A DNA stretch of 52,019 bases from Eubacteriales bacterium (GCA_030536995.1 JAUNOY010000020.1:1-52019); one strand, 5' to 3'. Positions 42,903 through 51,886 are shown, counted from the stretch's first letter. Program-made: numbers and translations. Notes: generated by a model not told the origin, from the letters alone.

Positions 42903-44201
42903 ATGAAAAAAAGCAAAGTTTTATCCACAATTCTTGCAGGCGCTATGATCGGTTCCATGCTTGTTCCTGCAGCATCTGTTTCCGCAGCTGAAACAACAGA
43001 AATTACATGGTGGGCATTTCCTACTTTCGCACAGGACAGTGTAGACGCTGAGCCAGGCGCTTATGAAAAAACCATCATTGAAGCATTCGAAGCAGCTAAC
43101 CCGGACATTAAAGTAAATCTTGAAACCATCGACTTTACTTCCGGTCCTGAGAAAATCACAGCAGCTATCGAAGGCGGTACAATCTGTGACGTATTATTCG
43201 ATGCCCCTGGACGTATCATTTCCTATGGTAAAAACGGTAAACTTGCTGACTTAAGCGACATGTTTACAGATGAATTTGTAAAAGACGTAAACAACGATAT
43301 GCTTCTTCAGTCCTGTAAAGCAGGCGATACAGCTTATATGTACCCATTAAGCTCCGCTCCTTTCTACATGGCATTTAATAAAGAAATGGTTGAAGACGCA
43401 GGTGTTGCAGACCTCATTAAAGATGGTTGGACAACAGACGACTTCACAACAGTAGCAAAAGCGCTTCAGGAAAAAGGCTATATGCCGGGTTCCGTATTCT
43501 GCTCCGGTCAGGGCGGTGACCAGGGAACACGTGCATTTGTTGCAAACCTTTTTGATAGCTCTATCACAGACGACGCTGTAACAGAATACACAATCAACGA
43601 TGAAGGCGGTGTTAAAGCTCTTGATTACATCAAAACAGCAGTTGACGAAGGCTACTTGTTAAATGGTTCTGCATACGCAGGCGGCGATGATATTAAGAAC
43701 TTCGCTACAAAACAGACTGCTTTCACATTACTTTGGGGACCTGGCACACAGAACTCCAACCAGACACTGTTAGATGATAATAAAATTGAAACAATTGAAG
43801 TTCCAATGCCATCTGCAGACGGTGTTCCGGAACTTGAATACCTTGTAAACGGATTCTGTATCTTCGACAACGGCGATGATGCTAAAATCGAAGCTTCCAA
43901 GAAATTCCTTCAGTTCCTTTGCGACGACGCTGAATGGGGACCAAAGAACGTAGTTCGTACAGGCTGCTTCCCAGTCCGCACATCCTTCGGTGATCTCTAT
44001 GAAGGCGATGAAAGAATGAACACAATCGCATCCTGGACAAAATATTATTCTCCATACTACAACACCATCGACGGTTTTGCAGAAATGAGAACATACTGGT
44101 TCCCGATGCTTCAGGCAGTTATGAATGGCGACAAAGATGCACAGACAGCAGCAGACGAGTTTGTTGAGTCCTCCAACGCATCTATCAAAAATGCACAGTA
44201 A
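42903..44201 (+). CDS. Extracellular sugar-binding protein of a sialate/amino-sugar-type ABC importer
   Basis: The 432-residue protein has a signal peptide ([20 protein letters not shown], cleavage near SVSAAET) with no lipobox cysteine, then [41 protein letters not shown] and [15 protein letters not shown]. This resembles the group-1 sugar-binding proteins of Lachnospiraceae sialic acid loci as I remember them, an assignment supported by the YhcH and ROK genes downstream. AGGAGG precedes the ATG. First gene of a six-gene operon. Confidence 0.85.
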   Translation: MKKSKVLSTILAGAMIGSMLVPAASVSAAETTEITWWAFPTFAQDSVDAEPGAYEKTIIEAFEAANPDIKVNLETIDFTSGPEKITAAIEGGTICDVLFDAPGRIISYGKNGKLADLSDMFTDEFVKDVNNDMLLQSCKAGDTAYMYPLSSAPFYMAFNKEMVEDAGVADLIKDGWTTDDFTTVAKALQEKGYMPGSVFCSGQGGDQGTRAFVANLFDSSITDDAVTEYTINDEGGVKALDYIKTAVDEGYLLNGSAYAGGDDIKNFATKQTAFTLLWGPGTQNSNQTLLDDNKIETIEVPMPSADGVPELEYLVNGFCIFDNGDDAKIEASKKFLQFLCDDAEWGPKNVVRTGCFPVRTSFGDLYEGDERMNTIASWTKYYSPYYNTIDGFAEMRTYWFPMLQAVMNGDKDAQTAADEFVESSNASIKNAQ

Positions 44202-44233
44202 GAAACTGTTTCTGATTATTCAGTAAGTGTCAC

Positions 44234-44262
44234 AGAGCCTTGCGGGACATCTGCAAGGCTCT
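44234..44262 (+). terminator. Intercistronic hairpin after the binding-protein gene
   Basis: AGAGCCTTGC pairs perfectly with GCAAGGCTCT around nine bases. No T-run follows, so it more likely protects the upstream 3' end than terminates fully. The fucosidase-linked ABC operon has a hairpin in the same position. Confidence 0.7.
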
Positions 44263-44287
44263 CACTATTTGGGATTGGAGAGATAAA

Positions 44288-45181
44288 ATGAAAGCATCAA
44301 ACAAAATAAGAATGAGGGAAACGATCGTATCCTATCTTTTCCTCGCTCCGGCATTGTTTTTCTTCATTGTATTTGTATTATTCCCCATGGGGCTCGGTAT
44401 TTTTACCAGCTTATTCAAATATACAATGAAAGAATTCACCTTCATCGGACTCAATAACTACATTACCATGTTTAAGGATCCTGTATTCCAGAAGTCTTTT
44501 ATCAATACACTAATCCTGGTTGTAGGTTCCGTTCCGATTGTTGTTATCTTCGCTCTGTTCGTATCTTCTCAGACATACGAAAGAAGCGCATTTACACGTT
44601 CCTTCTTCCGCTGCGTATTCTTCCTTCCGGTTGTAACCGGTACAGTAGCCGTAACGGTTGTATGGAAATGGATTTATGACCCATTAAGCGGTATTTTAAA
44701 CTTCGTACTTAAAAACGGCGGTATTATTGACAGAAATATCATGTGGTTAGGTGATAAGAAATATGCTCTTCTGGCGATTCTTATTATCCTCCTTACCACT
44801 TCTGTAGGTCAGCCTATTATCCTCTATATTGCCGCAATGGGTAATATTGACAAATCACTGGTTGAGGCAGCCCGTGTAGACGGTGCTACAGAATTTCAGG
44901 TATTCTGGAAGATTAAATGGCCAAGCCTTTTACCAACCACACTTTATATCGTAGTTATTACAACTATCAACTCCTTCCAGTGTTTCGCGCTGATCCAGCT
45001 CCTAACCTCGGGCGGACCAAACTACTCGACCACTACCATTATGTATTATCTGTATGAAAAAGCCTTCAAGCTTTCTGATTATGGATATGCAAATGCAATG
45101 GGTGTATTCCTGGCAGTTGTAATCGGACTTATCAGCTTCGCTCAGTTCAAGTTCCTTGGCGGCGATGACGTAGAATATTAA
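44288..45181 (+). CDS. Carbohydrate ABC transporter permease, MalF type
   Basis: About 297 residues, six membrane segments, and the EAA loop VEAARVDGATEFQVFWKIKWPSL. The ATG at 44288 follows GGAGAGA; the frame upstream to 44240 lies in the hairpin region. Partner of the next permease; no ATPase gene in the operon. Confidence 0.92.
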   Translation: MKASNKIRMRETIVSYLFLAPALFFFIVFVLFPMGLGIFTSLFKYTMKEFTFIGLNNYITMFKDPVFQKSFINTLILVVGSVPIVVIFALFVSSQTYERSAFTRSFFRCVFFLPVVTGTVAVTVVWKWIYDPLSGILNFVLKNGGIIDRNIMWLGDKKYALLAILIILLTTSVGQPIILYIAAMGNIDKSLVEAARVDGATEFQVFWKIKWPSLLPTTLYIVVITTINSFQCFALIQLLTSGGPNYSTTTIMYYLYEKAFKLSDYGYANAMGVFLAVVIGLISFAQFKFLGGDDVEY

Positions 45182-45201
45182 TGAAGGGAGAATAGATTGA
45201 T

Positions 45202-46029
45202 ATGGGTAAGAAAAAAGTAACACCTTTTGTAGCTGTGTCCTTCGTGATTCTCACTCTTCTGACAATATTATTTGTCTTTCCGTTTTACTGGATCATCACG
45301 GGCGCATTTAAGTCCTTAAGCGCAGCTGTTGCCGTACCTCCACAGTGGTTTCCGGCAGAACCGACTTTAGAAAACTTTGTCACCTTATTTAAAAATCCTG
45401 CTGCAAGATGGATGTTCAACAGTATCTTTATCGCAGGTGTAACTATGCTGGCAGTATGTGTAACAGCTTCTCTGGCAGGTTATGTACTCGCTAAAAAACG
45501 CTTTTACGGTCAGAAAATCCTGTTCAGCATTTTTATCTTTGCTATGGCACTTCCAAAACAGGTTATCACCGTACCTCTTGTAAATATGATCAGTAAGCTT
45601 GGTATCCACAATACTCTTGCTGCTGTTATTCTTCCACTGATTGGATGGCCTTTCGGTATTTTCCTGATGAAGCAGTTCAGTGAGAATATTCCCGGTGAGC
45701 TTCTCGAATCTGCAAAAATTGATGGATGTAATGAATGGAAAACTTTCTGGTCTATCGCATTCCCAATTGTAAAACCAGGTTTTGCAGCTCTTGCAATCTT
45801 TACCTTCATCAACACATGGAATGACTACTTTATGCAGCTGGTTATGCTTGCCTCCCGAGAAAACCTCACCATTTCCCTTGGTGTCGCAACTCTTCAGGCC
45901 GAGTTTTCTACCAACTACGGTCTGATTATGGCAGGTGCTTTCCTTGCTGCTATTCCGATCGTAACTGTATTCCTTGCATTCCAGAAATCGTTCACCCAGG
46001 GTATTACAATGGGTGCTGTTAAAGGCTGA
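45202..46029 (+). CDS. Carbohydrate ABC transporter permease, MalG type
   Basis: The 275-residue protein has six membrane segments and the EAA-type loop LESAKIDGCNEWKTFWSIAFPIVKPG. TNYGLIMAGAFLAAIPI and a final QGITMGAVKG are typical of the family. AGGGAG precedes the ATG. Predicted to work with the preceding permease and a shared ATPase encoded elsewhere. Confidence 0.92.
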   Translation: MGKKKVTPFVAVSFVILTLLTILFVFPFYWIITGAFKSLSAAVAVPPQWFPAEPTLENFVTLFKNPAARWMFNSIFIAGVTMLAVCVTASLAGYVLAKKRFYGQKILFSIFIFAMALPKQVITVPLVNMISKLGIHNTLAAVILPLIGWPFGIFLMKQFSENIPGELLESAKIDGCNEWKTFWSIAFPIVKPGFAALAIFTFINTWNDYFMQLVMLASRENLTISLGVATLQAEFSTNYGLIMAGAFLAAIPIVTVFLAFQKSFTQGITMGAVKG

Positions 46030-46037
46030 TGCAACCC

Positions 46038-46063
46038 AAAGGCTGCCCTGCAGGGCAGCCTTT
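46038..46063 (+). terminator. Strong hairpin terminator or attenuator after the permeases
   Basis: AAAGGCTGCCC-TGCA-GGGCAGCCTTT, a perfect 11-base stem followed by T-rich sequence. The next gene starts 36 bases later without an obvious promoter, so read-through at reduced level is likely. Confidence 0.85.
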
Positions 46064-46098
46064 TGTTATCTTATGTATAATTAAGGAGGAATTCTCGT

Positions 46099-46545
46099 AT
46101 GATTTATGATATGCTTACAAATGTAGAAAAATACCGCGGAATTTCAAAAAATCTCGATACAGCCATAGATTTTCTTGTAAAGACAGACCTTTCTGCTCTG
46201 CCTCTTGGCCGGACAGAAATCGATGGCGACAATGTTTTTGCCAATGTAATGGAAGCTCAGGCAAAGCCTGTAGAAGAGCTTAACTTTGAAATTCATAAAA
46301 AATATATGGACATTCAGATTGATATTGAAGGAACAGAGGTTATCTGCATCGGGCTGGGCGAAGCCAAAGAGCTTACTCCATTTTCCGGCGATTTCGGAAC
46401 TGTCACTGTCGAAAACAGTTCTACCTGTATTATGGGACCGGGACGCTTCATTGTCTGCATGACCGAAGAACCCCATCTTCCAAGCGCCGCTGCATCAGAA
46501 GACCTTCACCTGAAAAAATGTGTAATTAAAGTCGCTGCTTACTGA
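46099..46545 (+). CDS. YhcH/YjgK/YiaL family protein (NanQ-like sugar anomerase)
   Basis: The 148-residue cupin-like protein has the family motifs FEIHKKYMDIQIDIEGTE, with metal-binding His, and TEEPHLPS near the C-terminus. Members next to sialic acid genes speed opening or mutarotation of the sugar ring (NanQ). Its place between sugar permeases and a ROK kinase fits the first cytoplasmic step on an imported acidic or amino sugar. GGAGG precedes the ATG. Confidence 0.88.
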   Translation: MIYDMLTNVEKYRGISKNLDTAIDFLVKTDLSALPLGRTEIDGDNVFANVMEAQAKPVEELNFEIHKKYMDIQIDIEGTEVICIGLGEAKELTPFSGDFGTVTVENSSTCIMGPGRFIVCMTEEPHLPSAAASEDLHLKKCVIKVAAY

Positions 46546-46558
46546 CAGGAGGAAATTT

Positions 46559-47437
46559 ATGAATATCGCAGTTTTAGACATTGGAGGAACCTCCATTAAA
46601 TCCGGAATCTACAGAAACGGAAAATTAGAAGAAAAAAAAGAAACGCCTACCGAAGCACAACTGGGAGGCGCTCATGTGATGAAAAATGCAATTGAAATTC
46701 TGAAATCCTATAAAGATTTTGACAGAATCGGAATCAGTACTGCCGGGCAGGTGGATTCCGAAAAAGGAATAATCCGCTATGCAAATTCCAATATCCCCGG
46801 TTATACAGGCACTGACATCCGTGGAATCCTTACCAGCGAATTCGGCGTCCCTGTTGCCGTAGAAAATGATGTCAATGCAGCGGCTCTCGGTGAAGCCGGA
46901 TTTGGAGCAGGGCGAGAATACAATGACTTTCTCTGCCTTACCTACGGTACAGGCGTAGGCGGCGCTATTGTTATAGATAAAAAAATATACACCGGTTCCT
47001 GTTTTTCTGCCGGTGAATTCGGCGCTGTTCTGGTTCATCCGGAAGACAGAAACTTCGAAGAGGATGAATTCAGCGGCTGCTATGAGCGCTATGCATCCAC
47101 CACCGCTCTCGTGAGATGTGTGCAGAAAGTCTTTCCTGAGCTTGACAACGGAAGAGCAATTTTTGCCCGAATCGACGAACCCGAAATTCAGGAGCTGGTA
47201 AACGAATGGATTGACGAAATCGTATACGGACTTACGTCCCTGATTCACATTTTTAACCCCTCCTGTATCGTCCTTGGCGGCGGTGTAATGAAACAACCCT
47301 ATATAGCTACAAATCTTGAAAGCAAATTATATCATAACATAATGCCCAGTTTCCGTAATGTTCGCATTAAAACCGCAGAACTTGGAAATGACGCCGGTAT
47401 GTTAGGCGCCGTTCGGATAGCGGAAGCTCTCCCCTGA
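46559..47437 (+). CDS. ROK family sugar kinase (possible N-acetylmannosamine kinase)
   Basis: The 292-residue kinase has the ATP-binding DIGGTSIKSGIY, the catalytic region VAVENDVNAAALGEAGFGAG and TYGTGVGGAIVID. The canonical ROK zinc motif CxCGxxGCxE is incomplete; only SGCYE remains, and the usual His-x-Gly-His is reduced to LVHPED. Zinc-less ROK kinases include several ManNAc kinases, so NanK is a fair guess, with glucose or other hexoses as alternatives. Separated from the YhcH-family gene by 13 bases and preceded by AGGAGG. Confidence 0.85.
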   Translation: MNIAVLDIGGTSIKSGIYRNGKLEEKKETPTEAQLGGAHVMKNAIEILKSYKDFDRIGISTAGQVDSEKGIIRYANSNIPGYTGTDIRGILTSEFGVPVAVENDVNAAALGEAGFGAGREYNDFLCLTYGTGVGGAIVIDKKIYTGSCFSAGEFGAVLVHPEDRNFEEDEFSGCYERYASTTALVRCVQKVFPELDNGRAIFARIDEPEIQELVNEWIDEIVYGLTSLIHIFNPSCIVLGGGVMKQPYIATNLESKLYHNIMPSFRNVRIKTAELGNDAGMLGAVRIAEALP

Positions 47438-47474
47438 CAAAAAGGAGTAAAACTCCAGGAAAAGAGGAATTTCT

Positions 47475-48338
47475 ATGTCCAGTGAAAATTTAGTTTCAAA
47501 AATACAGTCTGCATACCCGGGATTTACACGCACAGAAAAAAAGGTTGCCGACTATGTATTAAAAAATCAAAAAAAAGTTCTGTATATGTCTATCACAGAC
47601 CTTGCAGATGCCTGCCAGGTGGGTGATACCAGTGTTTACAGATTTTGCAGAACCCTGAATCTTCAGGGATATCAGGAATTTAAGCTAAAATTGTCTCTCG
47701 GTCAGAGAAGCACCACAACTCAGATTGGTGTGATTTCACCGACAAGCAATGCTGCGATCGATGATTCTCTTCGCGGAACTGCCGACAGAGTTCTTCAGAT
47801 TCATACAAGCGCTCTGCGTGAAACCTATTCTCTTCTTGACCAGGATCGATTTGTAGAATTCCTCAGATTAATCGAGGATTCAAGAAGAGTATATTTCTTC
47901 GGTATCGGAGACAGCCTTCTGTCTGCACAGGAAGCATGTAATAAATTTATGCGTATCGCCCCAAAAGTTTACTGTCTGTCAGACCCTCATATGCAGTCTA
48001 TGGCAGCCGCTACTATGACAGAAGAAGATTTTCTGGTAATTGTATCCTATTCCGGTTCTACGAAGGATAATATCCATGTTGCAAAAATAGCGAAAAAAGC
48101 CGGTGCCAAACTGGGATGCATCACCCGTTTCGCAAAATCGCCTCTTGCATCCTACTGTGATGCCATTCTTCTGTGCGGTTCAGATGAGGGGCCTCTGGAC
48201 GGCGGTTCTATCGGTGTGAAGGTCAGCCAGCTTTTCCTGATTGACCTTCTCTACCAGGAATACTATAACCGAAATTACGATGTCTCCATAGAAAATAACC
48301 AGAAAGCCTCCAATGCAGTTTTAGACAAGCTTTTTTAA
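47475..48338 (+). CDS. RpiR/MurR family regulator with SIS domain
   Basis: The 287-residue protein has an N-terminal HTH_6 domain (TRTEKKVADYVLKN, ADACQVGDTSVYRFCRTL) and a C-terminal SIS sugar-phosphate-binding domain (about 125-250; YFFGIGDSLLSAQEACNKF and VSYSGSTKDNIHVA). Such regulators answer to phosphorylated sugars, here likely the product of the ROK kinase. Last gene of the operon; the stop overlaps the convergent YibE/F gene by four bases. Confidence 0.92.
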   Translation: MSSENLVSKIQSAYPGFTRTEKKVADYVLKNQKKVLYMSITDLADACQVGDTSVYRFCRTLNLQGYQEFKLKLSLGQRSTTTQIGVISPTSNAAIDDSLRGTADRVLQIHTSALRETYSLLDQDRFVEFLRLIEDSRRVYFFGIGDSLLSAQEACNKFMRIAPKVYCLSDPHMQSMAAATMTEEDFLVIVSYSGSTKDNIHVAKIAKKAGAKLGCITRFAKSPLASYCDAILLCGSDEGPLDGGSIGVKVSQLFLIDLLYQEYYNRNYDVSIENNQKASNAVLDKLF

Positions 48339-49459
48339 CCCTTGGCCTTGCGGGTTAAGAGCCATGCACTTGTTAGCGCGGTGAAAGGAGCTACCGTTAC
48401 CAGACCAAAACTTCCCACAATTGTATCAAGGATTTCCGCAGAGACATATTTGTAATTGAGAATATTGTCTATTGGCGTTCCCTGTGCCATGAAGGTCATT
48501 AAAAGGGCAATATAGCCGCCGGAGTAAGCAAGGAGAAGGGTAGTTGTCATAGTTCCCATAGCAGCCCGTCCGACATTCATTCCTGAACGGGCTGCTTCTT
48601 TCCATCCAATATCCGGTTTTTTCTGAATCACTTCATTGACTGCAGAGGTAATATCTACCGCAAGATCCATCATTGCACCGGAAGCACCGATAAAAATTCC
48701 ACTCATAAATATCTGGGTCAGATTCAAATTTTGATAACCGGAATATAAAAGACTTTCCGAATAAGGCATCACTGCACCGTGAATTTTGAACAAATCTGTA
48801 AAAATACATCCCATTATGCAAGTTACAAAAACTCCAAGAAGCGCCCCGCTGCTGGCTGCCAGAGTCTTTTTATCAAATCCATATACAAGAAATATAATCA
48901 TAACTGTGAGAAAAACCGTAATCAGAATCCCACACCAGATTGGATTAATTCCCCGAAGATAGGCAGGTACCATGATTTTCCATATTGCCAATACGGTAAT
49001 CGCAAAAGAATACACTGCCCGAAGACCTGTTTTTCCCGCAAAAAAAACAAGAAGCACTACGAACATGACTGCAAGAACGATTTCTTTATCCAAACGGTAA
49101 TGGTCTGTCATTGTCACAGATAAAATATCTTTCTCTTTATAACTTATTACAACCTGTGCAATATCTCCTTCTGAAAAAATCTTATCTGACTCCAGAGAGC
49201 CGCTCAGCATATTTACAGCCTTTACTTCCTGTCCCTTAAACTTTCCTCCAAGAATCTTTACTTTACAATATTGTTCTCCGGAACGAATCAGACCATTATT
49301 TGTCACAGTACTCTCATCTGTAGAAATTACCTCTGCTCTCACCCTGTCTGTTCCCTTATAAATAACAGCATCCTCATAGCCTGTAGGAAAGACTATGAGG
49401 ATGAGGATTATCAGGAGTGCAAGGATGGATACACTGTTTTTCCTGATTTTTTGTATCAT
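48335..49459 (-). CDS. YibE/F family multi-pass membrane protein (second copy)
   Basis: The 374-residue paralog of the protein at 2214-3341: an N-terminal anchor, a soluble domain of about 100 residues, then about seven membrane segments. Shared motifs are GASGAMMDLAVDITSA and SGMNVGRAAMGTM followed by TLLLAYSGG. The ATG overlaps the alkaline phosphatase stop (ATGA), so the two proteins are probably made together. Function of the family is unknown; the repeated coupling to unrelated secreted phosphatases suggests a role in handling what they release or need. Confidence 0.87.
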   Translation of the reverse strand: MIQKIRKNSVSILALLIILILIVFPTGYEDAVIYKGTDRVRAEVISTDESTVTNNGLIRSGEQYCKVKILGGKFKGQEVKAVNMLSGSLESDKIFSEGDIAQVVISYKEKDILSVTMTDHYRLDKEIVLAVMFVVLLVFFAGKTGLRAVYSFAITVLAIWKIMVPAYLRGINPIWCGILITVFLTVMIIFLVYGFDKKTLAASSGALLGVFVTCIMGCIFTDLFKIHGAVMPYSESLLYSGYQNLNLTQIFMSGIFIGASGAMMDLAVDITSAVNEVIQKKPDIGWKEAARSGMNVGRAAMGTMTTTLLLAYSGGYIALLMTFMAQGTPIDNILNYKYVSAEILDTIVGSFGLVTVAPFTALTSAWLLTRKAKG

Positions 49460-51054
49460 TTTTCAGTTACTCCTGTGAGTGCCGCTACCTTATGGAAGAT
49501 ATCTGTGTTATCGTAGTATCCGCCAAACTGTTCCTGACCTACACCCATTGCAAATACTTCCACCGGAAGACCTGTATGTGCATAAGAACCGAAATTGATA
49601 CCGGATTTATTATTCAGAATATGTGTAATTGTTACTGTAAGAGGTTCATAACTTCCATAAAGAACATACTCTTCCTGACTAAATTCTTCTTCCTCGCCTG
49701 TGCGGCTCATTGTTTCCTCATAGGCAGCTTTTAACTTATCATACTCATACTCTGTAAGAACAAGAGACCCTTTATCCTCTGACTCCGGATGCACATCCTT
49801 ACTGTCTGCCTGATTTGTTTTTTCTTCCTCTGATACAGGAGCCTGCAGCCCGAAAAGCTCTGTCACATCCGCCATAACTGTATCAAAATCTGTTTTATTC
49901 TCTTTATATCCTGCAACGTAATCAGAATCAAATTTCGCATATGAAATCTTCTGATTTGAGATGTTGGAAAGGAACGTATCATAATCTGTTCCTGCAAATC
50001 CAATAGTCAATCCACCGGTCTCATGGTCTCCCGTTACAAGTATCAGGGTTTCATCCGGATGTTCATTATAGAATTCCACTGCTTTTCCAACAGCATCATC
50101 CATAGCTACCGTATCTGTGATTGTTGCTGCTGCATCGTTTGCATGACAGGCCCAGTCAATCTTTCCGCCTTCACACATCATAAAGAAACCATTCTCATTA
50201 TCAAGAACTTCGATTCCTTTTTCCACATAATCTGCAAGACCCCATTCTCCTTCTTCCAGATCCATATCGTAGCTCATTGCATCGTCATCTGCAAGTGTCT
50301 CATCGATTACAATTGCTTTTCCATCTTCTGCTGTTAAAGCTTCTGCCTCTGCCTGGGTTTTGATTACCTTATAACCAGCCTCCTGGGCAAGCTCATAGAG
50401 ATCTTTTTTATCTCCCTCTGCGCCTGTTGTCTTCTTAAGTCCGCCGCCTGCAAAATAATCAAACTCACTTGCAATCATCTCTTCGCCGATTTCATAGTAA
50501 TTATTTCTGGATGCCTGATGCGCATAAAATGCTGCCGGTGTTGCATGATTTAAGTTTACGGAAGAAAGAATACCCACTTTATATCCAAGCTGTTTTTTCA
50601 GCTTCTCTGCGATAGTTTCATATGGTGTTTCCATCTTTTCATCCATATTGATTGTACCGCTGTAGGTCTTATGTCCTGTAGAAATAGATGTTGCTGTTGA
50701 CGCAGAATCCGGACAGAAAGATGTACTGTCATATGTCTGCGCAGAACCTGCAACTGGGAACTTCATCATATTTAATTTATTTTCGCTGGTAAGAATTTCG
50801 TCTCCGTCATCCTCCATTGCATTCAAATAATAATTGGTTGCCTGTACCTGAGGATAGCTCATTCCATCTCCGATAAAAAGAAAGATATATTTCGGAATAC
50901 CTGTTTCTGCAGTTTCTCCTGATGCCGCTGTATCTTCCGCTGCTTTCTCTGTTTCGGTTGCTGTATCTGTCGCTGCCATTGTTATCTGTGGCATCGCTGT
51001 AGTGGAAAGGATCGCTGTTGCCAATAAAAATGCGCTGATTTTTTTTGCTTTCAT
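49456..51054 (-). CDS. phoA: Secreted alkaline phosphatase
   Basis: Hydrolyses phosphomonoesters outside the cell, with two zinc and one magnesium. The ~532-residue protein has a Sec signal peptide (MKAKKISAFLLATAILSTTA, cleavage near TMAATD), a Thr/Glu/Ala-rich linker, and all PhoA-family motifs: IFLFIGDGMSYPQ, nucleophile Ser in CPDSASTATSIS, STGHKTYSG, MCEGGKIDWACHAND, LVTGDHETGG and SYAHTGLPVEVFA. An acidic insert lies around 435-490. Start at 51054 gives the signal peptide and follows AAGGAG; the longer frame does not. No lipobox or sortase signal. Operon with yibE/F. Confidence 0.93.
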   Translation of the reverse strand: MKAKKISAFLLATAILSTTAMPQITMAATDTATETEKAAEDTAASGETAETGIPKYIFLFIGDGMSYPQVQATNYYLNAMEDDGDEILTSENKLNMMKFPVAGSAQTYDSTSFCPDSASTATSISTGHKTYSGTINMDEKMETPYETIAEKLKKQLGYKVGILSSVNLNHATPAAFYAHQASRNNYYEIGEEMIASEFDYFAGGGLKKTTGAEGDKKDLYELAQEAGYKVIKTQAEAEALTAEDGKAIVIDETLADDDAMSYDMDLEEGEWGLADYVEKGIEVLDNENGFFMMCEGGKIDWACHANDAAATITDTVAMDDAVGKAVEFYNEHPDETLILVTGDHETGGLTIGFAGTDYDTFLSNISNQKISYAKFDSDYVAGYKENKTDFDTVMADVTELFGLQAPVSEEEKTNQADSKDVHPESEDKGSLVLTEYEYDKLKAAYEETMSRTGEEEEFSQEEYVLYGSYEPLTVTITHILNNKSGINFGSYAHTGLPVEVFAMGVGQEQFGGYYDNTDIFHKVAALTGVTEK

Positions 51055-51141
51055 AATAACCTTTTCTCCTTCTGTTTTTCTGTTTTCAAGTCTCTTGTTT
51101 TTTAATATCAAAAATTGAATTGTGTCTTACTGACAAGAAAG

Positions 51142-51218
51142 ATTATAACAACGTAATGTGAAAACTGCATCCTTATTCCGGTTAAATACAGATTAAACTT
51201 TTTCACTTAATTGTTAAG
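51142..51218 (-). promoter_or_regulatory. Promoter of the alkaline phosphatase operon with TTAA-type half-sites
   Basis: On the minus strand -10 TATAAT (51142-51147) has no consensus -35 at 17 bases. Upstream are TTTAAC (51181-51186), TTTAAT (51192-51197), GTGAAA (51201-51206) and CTTAAC (51213-51218), spaced 9 to 12 bases, close to one helical turn. An activator of the PhoB/PhoP type is the likely reader. The array resembles the one before the other phosphatase operon. Confidence 0.6.
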
Positions 51219-51293
51219 CCGGGAAAAATGCTATATGAAATGTTAATTTGCCCTAAAACAGTGGAAAAAATGAGAACCGATTTTCACCGATTC

Positions 51294-51857
51294 TCAGTAA
51301 ATAGCCATATCTCTATTACAAATGGTTGCCCTGCTTTTCAAACCTGCCAAAATTTTTTCACATAATCCCAAGCATTTTCCTTTAAGATTTCCATCTGCCC
51401 AACCTTCATCTACCAATTTTTCCAATGCTCTGCACATATTTTGCATTCCTCCCTTTCTATCCAACGCCTGCTGAATTAACTTGTCAGACTCTGTAATTGC
51501 GCCAATAACCATTCCCAATTCTGAGGATATTTCACGTTCACTGTAAATTTCCTGTATATGCTTATAATTCTCTTTGAAAATATCACGGGTTATTTCAAAT
51601 ACTGTATTCACATCATCCGTATGAAATTTATATCCTTCGCTTTCTCTTACCTGTATCAGGTTCATTTTATAATCACTAACTATACCTCTAAGCTGCTCTG
51701 GTATTTTCAGCATGTCTGTTAAACAACCTGGACCATCCCAGGGATCTTCTCCATAGTATACACAGATTGTTACCACTGGATGCAGTCTGTCCTCTTTTTC
51801 ATTCCCGAGAGAAATTCATCTGCATTTTCCCATTCTTTCCTGCTACACAATATACGT
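51294..51857 (-). pseudogene. Rpn-type PD-(D/E)XK nuclease/transposase, truncated and frameshifted
   Basis: The 160-residue main frame contains VTICVYYGEDPWDGPGCLTDML and IVSDYKMNLIQVRE, typical of the C-terminal two thirds of Rpn recombination-promoting nuclease family proteins. In another frame just upstream EWENADEFLSGMK precedes it and, after one inserted base at an A-run near 51806, would read on as KEDRLHPVVTIC. The N-terminal catalytic Asp/Glu strands are absent. It is a remnant lying next to the rRNA operon end. Confidence 0.75.
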
Positions 51858-51886
51858 TACAAAGTTTGTTTTTTTACACAACAAAA

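Noticed and set aside
48335-48358. TTAACCC/GGGTTAA inverted repeat at the RpiR-YibE/F junction as a terminator
   Set aside because: The T-run lies before rather than after the stem on the plus strand, and on the minus strand the stem is followed by As; it lies within coding sequence.
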